A DNA stretch of 64,000 nt, taken from positions 2,764,001 through 2,828,000 of the forward strand of contig JASXTE010000017.1 of assembly GCA_030280995.1 (NCBI GenBank), in the 5' to 3' direction. The stretch comes from Hemileia vastatrix (Eukaryota; Basidiomycota; Pucciniomycetes; Pucciniales; Zaghouaniaceae). The notes under the pieces were generated by a model. That model was given only the letters and a program-made list of their open reading frames with translations. It ran no database searches and was not told the DNA's origin. Numbering within the stretch: position 1 is the first letter of the stretch; each line of letters opens with the position of its first letter. This document shows, in pieces, positions 23,489-35,333 of the stretch. The position numbers were made by a program, and so were the translations under genes.

Positions 23489-24538
23489 ATGACGGATCTC
23501 CCCACACCAACTCCCACGCCTCCACACCCTAAAGCGGATGGGGGTATTGTTACACAACAGTTTTCCAAGACTTGCCCAGCCTGCGAGTCAATGGAATATT
23601 TTTGCATAGAAAGCACGGAGACACAAGGGCCTCTCCAGAAGTGCGAATTTCGCCGATAGAGAAGGGTGGCGTGTGACACCTTGTCGAAGAATGCCGATAT
23701 TGAGAGTCGGTTCACTAAGACAAAATATTGGGTAATCCCTAAGACAAAGGAAGTAGTTGAAGACATTTGGGAAGTCTCAATTAGGTACAATAAATCGGTG
23801 GGGGAGAGTGAGGAGGAGGTTGAGGATGATGTGGCAACCTGGGTGACTTGGGCTGCGATCAAGAAGCGAGTAGTAGAAGAGGATGTCGACAAGTTGGTCG
23901 AGGAGGAAGAGGAGATTTTCATCTTGAGGAGGACCCCAAAAAAGTGACGGGTGGTCATTGAAGATGACAAAGAGGAGAGGGATGTGGCGGAGGAGGTCAC
24001 TCCAAAATTATTTTTGGAGGCTGACCCTATTTTGGAAGTAAGTCTATTCCCTGATATTTTAGAAATTTAGGTACTGATGGTCTTTTTTTAGAATTCAGAC
24101 GTCATCATTGAAGTCCCTACGGCAGAAGCTTCAAATGTGGAAGCAACCCTTGTGGAACCCACTGCTGTGGAAGTGGCAGTGTCGGTCGAAGATAGATTAC
24201 CGGCGGTTACCTCGAGGGAGGAACACGAAGAAACCCTTGATCAGGTATGGTCGAAGAAGCCTCGTCAGGTTCGACGAGCGAAATTTATTGAAGACTTGAG
24301 CGGAGAAATCAATAAGATTGTCGATTCCGCTTCCTTAGATGTAGCTGAGGAGCTACTGGAACTTGAAGAATTGATTCTGGTAGGAGAGGGGGAGAATTTT
24401 GAAAAATGTAGAAAGGAGATAAGGGAAATTTTGGAGAAGATGAAGGGATTGGTTCAGGAGAAGATAAAAGAGAAAAGAAAAAAAAGAAAAGAACCTAGGA
24501 ACAATTTGTATTTAGTTAATTTTATTTTGTTGTTTTAA
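23489..24538 (+). pseudogene. Antisense Zn2Cys6-like gene carried by B2, two exons
   Basis: Reads opposite to B2 gag-pol and starts 107 bp inside the 3' LTR edge. Exon 1 is 23489-24037 and exon 2 is 24092-24538, about 331 codons. The N-terminus is Pro/Thr-rich, then Cys at residues 29, 32, 39, 52 and 62 with Arg 55 in the sixth place. This fits CX2CX6CX12CX2[C>R]X6C, the spacing of fungal Zn2Cys6 clusters. A Glu-rich middle and a Lys/Glu helical C-terminal domain follow, the latter shared with B1. Two in-frame stops (TAG 23657-23659, TGA 23945-23947) break it; B1 has AGG at the second. A DNA-binding or regulatory role is inference. It could be a captured host gene or an element-specific accessory gene. 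Confidence 0.68.
24038..24091 (+). other. Spliceosomal intron in the B2 antisense gene
   Basis: 54 bp with GTAAGT donor, TACTGATG branch-like motif near 24072 and TTTTTTAG acceptor. Removing it joins ...LE to NSDV in phase 0 and keeps one frame across both exons. The B1 copy has the same donor, branch-like motif, acceptor and phase with a 78-bp intron. Confidence 0.75.
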
Positions 24539-25400
24539 TGAGAGTTTTAAAATTTTATTTTTATAAGATTTTTGAGAGAAAAAAGGAAAAGACAGAAAAA
24601 AGATTTAAATAGAATTTTTTTTTAAATTTTGAAAGAAGAAGTTTAAATGAGAGAAAGAAAGAAAAAATATTTGATTGAAGGAGTTTTAGTTTTAAAGTTC
24701 AAAAAGAAAAGAATTAAGTAAGAAGAAAGAAAGAAGAAAGAAATAATTGATTGAGATAATTTTCTTGTACATAAAATTTAATGAAAAGAAACAATTTGTT
24801 ATTTATGAAAGTTTGTTAGATTTGAGGATTTCAGTTATTTGAAAAAAGAAAAGAAAGAAAAGAAGAAAAGAAATAAATTTTTAAAAGAATTTTGAAAGAA
24901 AAAGTAATTTATTCAAGGAATTCAAAAGAGAGATTTAGAGGTTGAAGTGAAGTTCAAGAAGATGGTCATGTTGCGTTTGTGAAAAATTCTGATAGTTCGA
25001 AGAAAAGAAATTTTTAAAGAAAGAATTTATATAGAAAAATTGAAAAGGAAAAAAGAAAAAGAAGTAAATTTTTTAAAGAAAAAAGATTTTAATTTTATTT
25101 ATTTTATTTTATTTTATTTTAATTTTATTTATTTTATTTTATTTTATTTTATTTTATTTTAATTTGGTTTTATTGTATTTTATTTTATTTTTCTTTTATT
25201 TTAATTTAATTTTATTTATTTTACAGAAGGTTGAAAAAATTTTGAAAAGAAAAAGAATAAAGAATAAAACAAAATTAAGGAATTTCAGAATTAAGGATGT
25301 TTTTAGATTTTAAAGAGAAGAAAGGAAAAGAGAAAAAAGAAAAGAGAAAAAAGAAAAAAAAAGAGAAAGAGAAAGAGAAAGAAAAAAGTAAAAGAGAGTT
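24539..25400. other. Purine-rich and TTTTA-repeat spacer of B2
   Basis: On the plus strand this is GAAAGAAA-rich text with a TTTTATTTTA microsatellite at about 25090-25205. It is the reverse-complement counterpart of the pyrimidine-rich spacer in B1 between pol and the antisense gene. The apparent ORF tail at 25275-25400 is low-complexity read-through of pol. No gene supported. Confidence 0.65.
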
Positions 25401-25956
25401 TTCAGGTTTTGGTTTTAAAGGATATTTAAGATGAAAAGATTTTAGGAGTTCAGGGGCGTTAGAAAAATTGATGGCTGGTTCCCAGGATGTTTTGTCTGAG
25501 TCATCGAGGAAGCCTTCCCATTCCACGAGGTATTGAAGTTTCCCCTTGCGCATTCTTGAATCAAGGATATGGCTTACTCCCACTCTAGATGGTCTTCTAC
25601 TTCGACCGGTTCCGGAGGAGGTTGGTTCTTGCCTGGGTATATTTCTCGAGCCAGTTCCAGAAGAGATACGTGAAAAACAGGGTGAATAGCCTGCCATTTA
25701 GGAGATAGCTTGAGTCGAAATGCAGTTTTAAAGACTTCAGAGTCGATTTTGAATGGCCCCAAGCGTTTTTCAGCCAGTTTCTTTGATGGTCAAGTCGTTC
25801 GAATGTTTCGTGCGTCGAGCCATACTTTGTTGCCTGGTTTAAAAGAAGGAGCAGTTTGTCAATGTTTTTCGGCCTGTTCCTTGTACCTTCGAAACGCTAA
25901 TTCCAAATTTGATTTAAGTTCCTCTTGGAGTCATGATATGGTTCAAAGATAATGTT
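25401..25956 (-). pseudogene. pol 3' end of B2: integrase C-terminus and chromodomain
   Basis: Continues the B2 pol reading after element C. It contains the integrase C-terminal GPF...HPVFHVSLLE segment and a chromodomain (ILDSR..GK..YLVEWEGF...TSWEPA) ending near 25401. Frames change around 25580. Stops include TGA codons at positions where B1 has CGA and the reverse, near 25788-25812, pointing to independent CpG decay in the two copies. Confidence 0.85.
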
Positions 25957-25960
25957 CTGC

Positions 25961-27076
25961 TGTGGTATCCTAAAGTTTAGTATGGCACCTAAGTACGTAA
26001 ATGGAGTTATTACAGCGCGCAAGATTGGCGTTATTATTTTTTATAAAAGGGTTTTATTTAATTTATTTAAGTTTTAAATATGAAGAAATTGGTCAAGAGC
26101 GAATGCCTACGTGAAAACAATTTATTTTACGGAGAAAACTCATTTTTACGGTCTGAAGAGTTTATAAGTATCAAGTCGAGTCACTCAAGAACCTTGGGAA
26201 ATTTTCCCAGAATTTTTACTATTTTACTTATATTTTTAAATAAATTTTAAAGTTTTATAGAAATATTTACGTTTTTAGAAATTACTTAACTTTGATGAAT
26301 TTTTACGGGGTAATAAGAGCTGCGCAGACTACGAAAATTAGTTTGGAAAGTAAAGGGGAAGTGGATCTATTTTGTGTAATTTTTCTAGATTTTTTTTATA
26401 GTTTTAAAGGTTCTAATTGAGTCTGGACGGACTCCGGACGGAGTCCGTACAGAGGCTCCAGATTGACTCTGGCTGAGCTCTGGAGGGGAAACTTAGGCAC
26501 GTGACTAGGTATACTTAAGAGCCTCTCATACTCGAAATTGGGCATCATTTTACAATCATCTTAGAAGAATCAGAAAACATACAGCTTAATCTTTAACCAC
26601 CACAGTCTCATTTTTTATTACTCAACAAATTAAATAAATTTGTAATACCCTTATAACATTTATTATTTTTACATAACATTTTAGAAATACAATTCAACAA
26701 TTTAAATCACACTTCATATAGGGTATCTTTAGAAAGGTCTTCACCACTGGGACTTGATTATTGCTGTTTCATAAAAATTCAAATTATTATAAAAACATAA
26801 AAGTCAATCTTTTCAGATCTTTCACTGGTACACCTTAATTGTTGTAATCAGTATTTCTTTCTCAACAGCCACTTTTATTTAAATCTCAATAAGCGTTAAA
26901 TATTTTAGAGTTTCATTATTTTTTTATCAATCAGATCCAAGTAGACTGGTTAGCTTAGTGATTTAGAATTCCCATTTTGTTATTTTTATTGGAAGGACAG
27001 GGTTTTCAGCTAAATCCACATATCTCCTCCGGATTCTGCTTACAGCAAGGCAACTGTAAGAGTTTACCTTACCATA
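25961..27076 (+). repeat. 5' LTR of C (1116 bp)
   Basis: Starts TGTGGTA and ends TACCATA (TACCACA expected). It contains an inverted repeat at 26427-26448 with arms ACGGACTCCG and CGGAGTCCGT around GA. In the 3' LTR the right arm is decayed, mostly by C-to-T changes. Confidence 0.95.
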
Positions 27077-27078
27077 GT

Positions 27079-27095
27079 TGGCGCCCAACGTGGGG
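27079..27095 (+). promoter_or_regulatory. Primer-binding site of C
   Basis: TGGCGCCCAACGTGGGG, two bases after the 5' LTR. Its complement ends in CCA, as expected for annealing to a tRNA acceptor stem. The tRNA identity cannot be decided here. Confidence 0.85.
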
Positions 27096-27255
27096 TTCGA
27101 AATCTCTAGCTCTTTCTAGGACTTTTTTTGGGTCAAGGTCTTTGTTAATAGCCTGCAAGAGGCTTATTCTTTGGAACTCTAATCGATCTTTGTTATTAGC
27201 CTGCAAGAGGCTTGTTTATTTTAACGGTTTTAAATGCTTTTCTTTGCTTATTGGG

Positions 27256-28833
27256 ATGTCTTCTGCTGTTGCTTCTGGATCTTCTAACCCTCTTACTCCC
27301 TCAGTTAGAATTGTTTCTTGGGATGGCCCAAAGTTTGATGGGGAGGAGGTTAAATGGTTCATTAGCAGGTATGAAGCTGCTGCTGCTGTTGATGGTGCTT
27401 CTCATGTGGATATGGTGAAGCAAGTTAGATTTTTTATTGCTGATAGGGAGGTGGAAAAAGAGGTTATTGCTATGCAGGCATTTAAGGACAAGGATTGGGT
27501 TAAGCTTTCTAAAGCTATGGTTGATAGATGGGGTGTTAGGTTTACTATGATGGACCTCAATAAAATTGTTGGAGACTGGCAAGCAAAAGGTGGTGTTTCT
27601 TCTATGGCTGACTTCAAAAAGCTCTGTGTTCAGTTTGATGAAGTGGTGGAATATCTCATACTGGTGGACGAGTTAGTGCATGAGAACCAGGCAAAAGATT
27701 TGTTTTGGTCAGCATGCAGTAGGGATATTTGAATGGACGTCTTGAAGGATCTTTCAAGAAAAGATTTGATGAAGGAACTGCCTAATGGAGAGCAGAAACT
27801 GCCGGCTTTGGAGGTTATAAAGGACAACATTCAAGCCCATCTAAAGTTATTGGCATTGGACAAATATCAAGAGTCATGCACTCAATATGTTAGCAAGGTT
27901 AGTTAAGTTTTGGCTGAGAATAACGATATCATGGTCAAAGCTCAGGAGGCCAAGAAGGCTCAAATGGGACTACCGGCTGCAAAAGTTGAGGGTAATGTGG
28001 ATAATAAGATGGTCGATCATTTGGCCGATTTAACTAAACAGTTAAAAATATTTGTTCAAGAGAAACAGAAGGCTAACAAGGCCCCAATTGCTTCATCGTC
28101 AACGTCAACTTCTTATCAGTCCAGAGGTTATGAATGTCGAAATTATAATGGCAATAATAATGTTAACCGCTTCCCAGGCAATGGGAGAAATGGTGGTAAT
28201 GGTGGTAATGGATATAGAGGTGGCTACGATGAGCCAAAGGTGTGCTCCTATTGTAATAGGAGGGGGCACAGAGCAACAGTTTGTTTTGCTCTTGATAAGG
28301 ATATGGATGCTGGGCGAGTTTTATTTGATGGTAAAGTTTATAAATTTCCTGATGGTTCGTTCATCAAGCCCAGTGATGGACAGTCTCCTTCTGATTTGGT
28401 CAGAAGAAGTTTAACGGCTGAAAGGAGAGCCAGATTTGAAGAGGTGACGGATGAAGATGTTAATGCCAAGGGTGGCAAAAATGGTAATGGTAATGGTGGA
28501 AAAGCTGACAAAGGTAAAGAGAAAGAGGTCAGTAAAGCCACATTTTCTACTTCTTTTGGTGGTTTAGAGCTGGTGACGGTTGCCCAGGTGGAGGGTAGCT
28601 GTATGGCTGGCGAATACGATGTTAATGCTGCTAGAAGAGCAGCTGCTACTAAGGCGAAGAGTAGCATTCAGAGCCAATTGAGGGCTAATCATGGCAAGGC
28701 CAATAACAAAGTGAACCCTTACTCTAAGGACAAAAATTCTAGTGCTCAAACTGCCACCAACAAATTGAACCCTTACTCTAAGGACAAATTATATAAAATG
28801 CAGAAGGGGATTGCTGATATGGGGGTCCCCTAG
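27256..28833 (+). pseudogene. gag of C
   Basis: ATG 27256 is chosen because conserved Gag-like text (W.G..F.GE.V...I..YE) begins here. A helical capsid-like domain spans about residues 15-170. A Lys/Gln linker and a Gly/Asn-rich stretch precede a canonical CX2CX4HX4C knuckle near 28241-28285, followed by Lys/Gly-rich and PYSKDK-repeat segments. One frame throughout, broken only by TGA 27730-27732 and TAA 27904-27906. The frame ends TAG 28831-28833, with protease one frame over (+1). An extra base in a GGGGGTCCCC run is the simplest reason. Programmed frameshifting is possible. Confidence 0.87.
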
Positions 28834-29869
28834 TTATGGCAAGTTTGATTTAAATGGTGAGCCTATGCCAGAGGATGATTCGGATTCTGAGGAGGACGTA
28901 CCGTTGGCGTCTCTACCCAGACCAAGTTTTAGCGGTCCCATCCCAATGGAGGGTGTAAGAAGGACTAGCGATGGATCAGGATTAGTGCAAGAAGCTGGTG
29001 ACGGAGTTAGGGTTATAGAAAGTGAAGATGTTATTATGGGGGGTGAAGATGGCTCTGTTGGACCTCAAGAGGTACCCAGGGCCAAGGTTGTTAAATAAAA
29101 GGTCCAGTATGAGCGTTCAGTAGTTTCTGGTCAAGCTAATGCGATGGACGAAGTTTTGAATAGGGTGAATCAACTGCAGATTCCCTTATCTTTGGGGGAG
29201 TTATTTACGATTACTCAGGCGCTTGCTGAAAAGCAAAAGAAGCATTTGACGAGGCGTCGGGTTTCCACTGGAGAGGTGGAATATATTTGTGAAAATTCTG
29301 ATAAGTTTGGGGAAGATGTAGATACACATTTTTCCGCTCCCCTGGGTTACCTGGTGGTAACTCTTAATGGTAAAGAAGTAAAGGCCTTGGTCGATTCAGG
29401 GTCTCAAATTAATTTAATTTCATTGGAGCAAGCGACGAGTATAGGCTTGCCAATTAAAAGTGGCACTGGGGGAAACCTCAGAGGCATCGGAGGGCATGCA
29501 ACAGAGCTGATGGGTACAGCTGAGCATGTCAGGTTAGGCATTGGTGGATCTGTTGGTAAGGTTCACTTTTATGTGGCCAGAGGAGCAGTCAAAACTGTTC
29601 TTGGTGGTCCTTTTTTGATGTATTTTGAGGCCAGGATAGGGTATCAAGCTGGCATGGGGATTAGTTTGGAAATCACTGGTGAAGATATGCGTAGGTTACA
29701 TATGCTGTTAGCGCCTCCTGGAGATGAAGGTTGGGAAACACGGCCAGGGATTACAACTCTGTGCCAGTGTTGTGTTTGCACCAAGAAGCAGCGTATAAAA
29801 CGGACGGCTGCTGGTGAATTATGTTGGAAAGGGATGAATGCCCTCATTTTTTGGGGTAGCTGGGGCTGA
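28834..29869 (+). pseudogene. Protease region of C
   Basis: An acidic linker is followed by a retropepsin-like domain with ALVDSGSQINLIS near 29388-29426, then ILG-like VLGGPF near 29599-29616. Aspartic protease of this type cleaves the Gag-Pol polyprotein. One stop (TAA 29096-29098) and a +1 shift near 29850 into the frame that leads to RT. The family resemblance is to rust-type gypsy proteases, by memory only. Confidence 0.83.
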
Positions 29870-30115
29870 TCACTCTAATTTTGTAATCTCTCCTCAGGAT
29901 GAGATCCCGGATTGCAATAGGTCAGCTCACTTGGAGATAATTCAAGTGGATTCTCAATTATTTTCTGTTAATATTACTTTGGAGTGCAAATACGTTATGG
30001 ACTTTTCTATATGTTTATTGGATTTACCTTGTTTTTCTATTAAATTTAAAAATGGTGAAAAAGGCAAAATGGACCAAATTAGGTTGGATAAAAATTGGAA
30101 TGGTATGTTTTATGA

Positions 30116-30347
30116 CCTCCAGCAAGAGGGTAAACTGTGAAAATCTTATCGAAACCCGATTAAAAATCTCAGTATAATTAAAACACAAAAAAATAATTTT
30201 TGTGAAAATGTTATTCCGGACCTCCAGCAAGAGGGCAAACTGCAAATATCAAATCAAAACCCGATTAAAAATCTCAGTATAATTAAAAAACAAAAAAAAA
30301 AATTTTCTGAAAATGTTATTCCGGTCCTCCAGCAAGAGGTTAAACTG
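30116..30347 (+). repeat. 105-bp tandem repeat in the protease-RT linker of C (2.2 copies)
   Basis: Units start at CCTCCAGCAAGAGG, at 30116, 30221 and 30326. The 105-bp period equals 35 codons, so the repeat stays in frame and encodes repeated NPIKNLSIIK and LQQEGKL-like text. Each unit opens with the stem-loop/TAAACTG motif that recurs through C. Confidence 0.85.
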
Positions 30348-32326
30348 CCAACTTTCTTTACGGGCAATTTACTGTTGGATAAGGGAAGCAAAGGTGTTGG
30401 AAAATCTGTTTATAAATTAGACAAGGGAAAGGAGAAAAGGGTAAAATTTAAAAATGAAATAAATTATTTTTCTAATTTTTCTTATTCCGATTCTGACGAT
30501 GAAGAAGATTTATTTGATGAAATTTTTAATGGCGATACAAAAGTAAATATTTTACCTCAAGTTTATTTAGATGTGGATGCAGCCAAATATAAGAAGGTAG
30601 CAAATAAAGTTCAACCTATTAATGAACCGCTACCTTCCAAATTAAATACACCCTTGAGAAGACCAAGGTTATCAAGAGATCCTTATGAAAGTCCCTTGGT
30701 AAAGAATCCGCCTGAATTTTCTGAGACGTCAAGAATCACTTTTGAGAGACTGGGTGTTGTTAATTTTGGACCTGATGGTTGGTTGTCTGGAAAAGAGAAG
30801 AAGTTGTTGTTGGATGTGATGGTCAAGCGAGAGAAGGCCATTGCTTTTGTAGAAGAGGAGAGGGGTGTGTTGAAGCATTCCTATGGGGAGCCTTACAAGA
30901 TTCCTGTGGTATGTCATGAACCGTGGAAGCAGAAACCGATTCCTATTCTTGCTGCATTAAAAGAAGCCTATATTGAAGTTGTCAGAGAACAGATACGCAC
31001 TGGACTGTATGAGCAATCAACGTCAAGTTATTCTAGTCCGGTATTTTGTATCAAGAAACCGAATGGCAAGCTTAGAGTTGTTCATGATCATAGAGAATTA
31101 AATAGGGTTACAATAAAGGATGCTGGGATACCGCCTAGTGCTGAGGAGTTTGTTGAAGCATTTTCAGGGAGAGTGTGCTATGGTTTGGGAGATATTATGG
31201 GGGGATATGATGAGAGAGAGTTACATCCGGACTCAAGGCCTCTCACTACATTCAATACGCCACTAGGACGTTTACAGTTAACAAGATTACCTCAAGGAGC
31301 AACAAATTCGGTTGCAGTTTATCAAGCTCAGATGGCTTGGATCCTTCAAGACAAAATTCCACAATATGCTGGAATCTTTATGGATGATGGAGGAATTAAG
31401 GGACCAACAACCAACTATGATGACCAGGTGTTGGAAGAGAATCCCGGGATACGCAAATTCATTTGGGAGTTTGCAATTACATTAGAAAGAATCTTGTTTC
31501 GAATTGAAGAGGCTGGTTTAACTATTTCAGGTTCAAAATTTTCATGTTGTGTGCCAGCCTTAGAAATATTAGGCCATGTGGTATGTAGAGAGGGTAGGAT
31601 TATGTCCAAGAAGAAAGTTAACAAAATTCAGTCCTGGCCAAGACCCAAGAATACGACCGAAGTTTGAGGGTTTTTAGGCGTTTGCGTATATGTTAGAATG
31701 TTTATCAAGGACTTTTCTTCATTGGCAGCTCCATTGAGATGGTTTATGAGAAAGGATGCAGACTGGGAGTGGGATGAAGAGTGTGAGAAGGTGTTTGTGA
31801 AGTTGAAGGAGGTTGTAGGGAAGGATTTAGTCCTGCACAAGTTGGATTATGGAAAAGATGCTGGCAGAATTTATTTAGCAGTTGATTCAAGTCAGGTTGC
31901 AGCTGGGGCAGTTTTGTCTCAGATGGATAAAGCTGGTTACATCAGGCCAGTTAGGTATGAATATGTAGTATTTACTGAGGTCGAATCAAGATATTCACAA
32001 CCAAAATTGGAATTATGTGGTGTGGCAAAAATACTGAAGAAACTTCAGCATATTTTGTGGGAGCAACATTTTGAGTTGCAAGTGGATGCAAAATTGTTAA
32101 TCCAGATGATTAATTCCCCAAGTTTACCGAACGCACCCATGACAAGATGGGTAGCTTTTATTCAACATTTTTCGTTTGATTTAGTTCATAAGCCTGGCAA
32201 GACTTTTACTATTCCAGATGGTTTATCAAGGAGACCACCCACTGAAGAAGATTCAGACTCAGAAGAGTTCGATGAAGATATACCTATTATCAAAGCCAGC
32301 ACTAAAGGAGCTGAATACTTTCCATA

Positions 32327-32406
32327 CCTCCCCCATGAGGTTAAACTGGCACGATTATTGTGTTTAGATTATGGTGATGATGACCTCCACCAAGAGGATA
32401 AACTGG
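32327..32406 (+). repeat. Two in-frame stem-loop/TAAACTG motifs between RNase H and integrase of C
   Basis: Copies at 32327-32348 (CCTC...GAGG, then TTAAACTGG) and 32384-32406 (CCTCC...GAGG, then ATAAACTGG). They encode YLPHEVKL and DLHQEDKL, matching the xLxxExKL peptide of the other coding copies. Confidence 0.8.
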
Positions 32407-34039
32407 AAAATAGTTTTTATGTTAATAAAGGTGTTGGAAAAGGTGTAGATAAATTCGGTAGAAAGGAGGTAGAAGAAGATGTGGTGTATGTAGAGGAAGA
32501 TGGATTGTTAGTGTGGGATAGTAGTAAGTTAAGGAATGGTGTATATGTTGGAGAATTAGAGAATTTAAATAAAAAGGTGGATAAAGAGAAAGAGGTATTT
32601 TCGAATACAGTTTACGAAGGATCCAAAGGTTCAGAAGAAAAACGTCGACATAGCTTGATTAAAGATTTATTTAGGGGTCAACAATTATTGGCTCATTCAT
32701 GTGCAGGTGATATTGGTGATAGAGAAGTCCCTATTGATGTTATATTAATCGATTTTCAAGATGAAGTCTGGGGTCAGACTGGTTTTTATTTTCTGTTAGT
32801 CAAATATTTGTTGACTTTAGAGAGGCCAGAAGATTGTGAAGACAATGAATGGGTTGCTATCAAGAGGAAGTCATCTACGTTTTACCTATCTGGTCGATGT
32901 TTAATGAGGAGAAGGTATCCAAATCCTCAAGTAGTTATAACTCAACAGAAGGGGCAAGAATTAGTTTTGAAATCACTGCATGAAGATCTCGGGCATAGAG
33001 GCTTTGGAGAAACGTTTAGAAGAATTTCTGATCAATTTTGGTGGCCTGGCATGAAGATGGCTGTTAAACAGTGGGTTCAGTCATGCAAAGAATGTCAAAG
33101 ACGAAGTTATTTAAGGCCAAAAGAACCTGGACGCGCGACCAGTGAATATATGCTCTTTGGGAGAGTTAGTTTAGATGCCATTCATATAAAAGAGGGACGG
33201 TATTAATATTTAATTGTGGCCAGAGATGATCTATCTGGTTGGGTAGAGGCAGCGCCTCTTATTAATTTAACTGCCAAAAATGTGGCAGAATTTTTGTTGA
33301 ATAATTGGGTATATAGGTATGGGGTGATGAAGTTGGTGATGGTAGATGGAGGTCCTGAATTTGGGACAGAGTTTAAAGAGGCCGTATTGAAAGTTGGATC
33401 AAAGGTTACGGTAGCAACCCCATATTATCCTGAAGCTGAAGGCATGGTTGAAAGAGGGCATCAAGTTATCAAGGATGCTTTAGTTAAAAAGTGTGGGACA
33501 AGTGCCAAAAAGTGGAGGCACTATTTACCTTTAGTTTTATTTGCTGATCGAATAACTGCCAAAAGGACGACCGGATTTTCACCTTATGAACTTGTTTTTG
33601 GACAGAAAGCAGTTTTACCGGTTGATTTAGAAGCTGGATAATATCTTGGAGTTGACTGGGACATGGTCAAAACTACTGATGAATTATTGTGTGCAAGAAT
33701 GATGCAGCTAGAAAAGAAAGAAGAATATTTAGAAAAGGCATATTTGCGGATGATGAAGATCCGAAATCAATCAGTCAGATATTGGGATGAGCGGTTGGCA
33801 CATCAATTAAGGAAACCTTTGAACCCAGGTGATATGGTCCTGGTGTATAATAGGAGTTTTGAAAGTCAGTGGGGAAAGATGTTTGCAGATAGGTGGAATG
33901 GACCGTATAAAATTAAGGAGCAAGTTTCTGGCGGTTCATATGTGTTAGAAGAGTTGGATGGAGTTGAATTGAAGAAGAGGGTAGCGGCCGATCAAGTGAA
34001 GCGGTTCTATCTTAGAGGCACCAGGAGTGCCAAAGTCTT

Positions 34040-34250
34040 CCTCCGCAACGAGGATAAACTATGAAATTTATGAAATTTTATGGATTCCTCCGCAATGAGG
34101 ATAAACTATGATCTCAAAGAAATTTTATGGATACCTCCGCAATGAGGATAAACTATGATATCGACAAAATTTTATGGATCCCTCCGCAATGAGGATAAAC
34201 TATGACATTTATCAAATTGTATTAACCTCCGCAACGAGGATAAACTATCT
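34040..34250 (+). repeat. Five tandem CCTCCGCAAYGAGG-ATAAACTA units at the end of C pol
   Basis: Copies start at 34040, 34087, 34134, 34181 and 34226, spaced 45-47 bp. The first is inside pol and supplies its last codons and stop; the other four lie downstream. Each can fold as CCTC/GAGG with a short loop. Some linkers share AAATTTTATGGAT. Confidence 0.9.
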
Positions 34251-35333
34251 TTTTTTTATCAAAAATACTTTACTGTCGTTACACTGAATATGGGCAACAA
34301 AACTGTGATGAAACTTAACGAAATTCAAGAAAACCTTCTTTGAAATTTTCAAAATTTAAATACATAAAATATGGGTGAAGATAGTGTTGGAAAATTTTAA
34401 AAATTTATTGGAAGAAGTGTTCACAGGGGAACCTTCTTAATTTAATATTGGCAAGTGTGGGGGTAATTGATGGGCCCGCTGCTCTATACACAATTACCCC
34501 ATAATTTTCGTTTCCAAAATTTTCCCTGTTTCTAGTTGAATCCTGGCTTTGTCTTTTAATTATAGGAAGTCCACTAAGACTTTAAACTGGAACAAATCAA
34601 GAGACACCACTCTCAACGCCGGATTCAAGATTTTTTTTATATTTTATGATTTTATTTTTTATGTTAGATTGTGATTTCTTTTCTTTAATATATATTATGA
34701 ATTATTGTAAAGGTGATGCTCACTGGTGGTCTCTAATCATTTTTATAAATTGGAGGGAGTCCACCCAGTGATCATCATTATAAAAATTATCTTCTAAAAC
34801 TTTCATTTATTTTCTTTCTTTTCAATGTCTCAAAATTGTGTAACCACATCAAGTTACACTTGGATGTGGGTATGATGTCGAGGGTACGGCTCATCAAATG
34901 GCCGGGGGGCATCTTTTAAAATTTTATTTTGAAATTTTTTTATTACTTTTTTTATCTTTCTTTTCACATTCGTTTATCTTTCTTTAAAAATTAAATTTTA
35001 ACTTTTATTTCAAAACTAACTTTTCTAAAATCTTTTATTTTAAATTAAAAACAAAATTAAAATTAAAAATAATTAAAAAATAAATAATAAAAAAAATAAA
35101 AATAAAATAAATAAATAAATAAAATAATAAAATAAAAATAAAATAATTATAAAAAAATAAAAAAATAATAAAAAAATAAAAAATAAAATTAATTAATTAA
35201 ATCAAAATTATTATATTTCTCAGTTTTATTTTTTTAGTTTTCATTCTTTTTAGTTTTATTCATTTAGTTTAAACAGGAAACAAGGTCTAGGGGAACTCAA
35301 TACCTATGGGATTTTACTTCAAGACATCTGTCT
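34251..35333. other. AT-rich 3' region of C
   Basis: No supported ORF. It holds one class-2 motif copy at 34569-34590 (GTCCACTAAGAC then TTTAAACTGG) and an A/T microsatellite of AATAAAATAA type at about 35045-35205. Confidence 0.6.

Larger units (their letters stand above)
29870..34064 (+). pseudogene. pol of C: linker with 35-aa repeats, RT, RNase H, integrase
   Basis: A single frame from about 29838 to the stop at 34062-34064, interrupted only by TGA 30138, TGA 31665 (Arg CGA expected), TAA 33204 and TAA 33639. A linker with an in-frame 105-bp tandem repeat (30116-30347) precedes RT. RT has SSPVFCIKKPNGKLR near 31028 and an FMDD catalytic box near 31378 in place of YxDD. RNase H is at about 31870-32240. 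The integrase HHCC zinc region is near 32970-33100, with core D near 33175, D near 33342 and E near 33451. No chromodomain. The final residues FLRNEDKL are encoded by a copy of the element's repeated motif. Confidence 0.9.

Noticed and set aside
25275..25400. Extension of B2 pol beyond the chromodomain
   Set aside because: The tail is Phe/Ser/Leu low-complexity translation of the pyrimidine-rich spacer; B1 stops right after the equivalent Lys-Pro segment.
26977..27255. N-terminal extension of C gag upstream of ATG 27256
   Set aside because: It would run through the LTR end and the primer-binding site, so it is open frame by chance.
28801..28840. Programmed +1 frameshift between gag and protease of C
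   Set aside because: A one-base gain in a GGGGGTCCCC run explains it, and other single-base shifts and stops occur in the same element. Not excluded, but unsupported from one copy.
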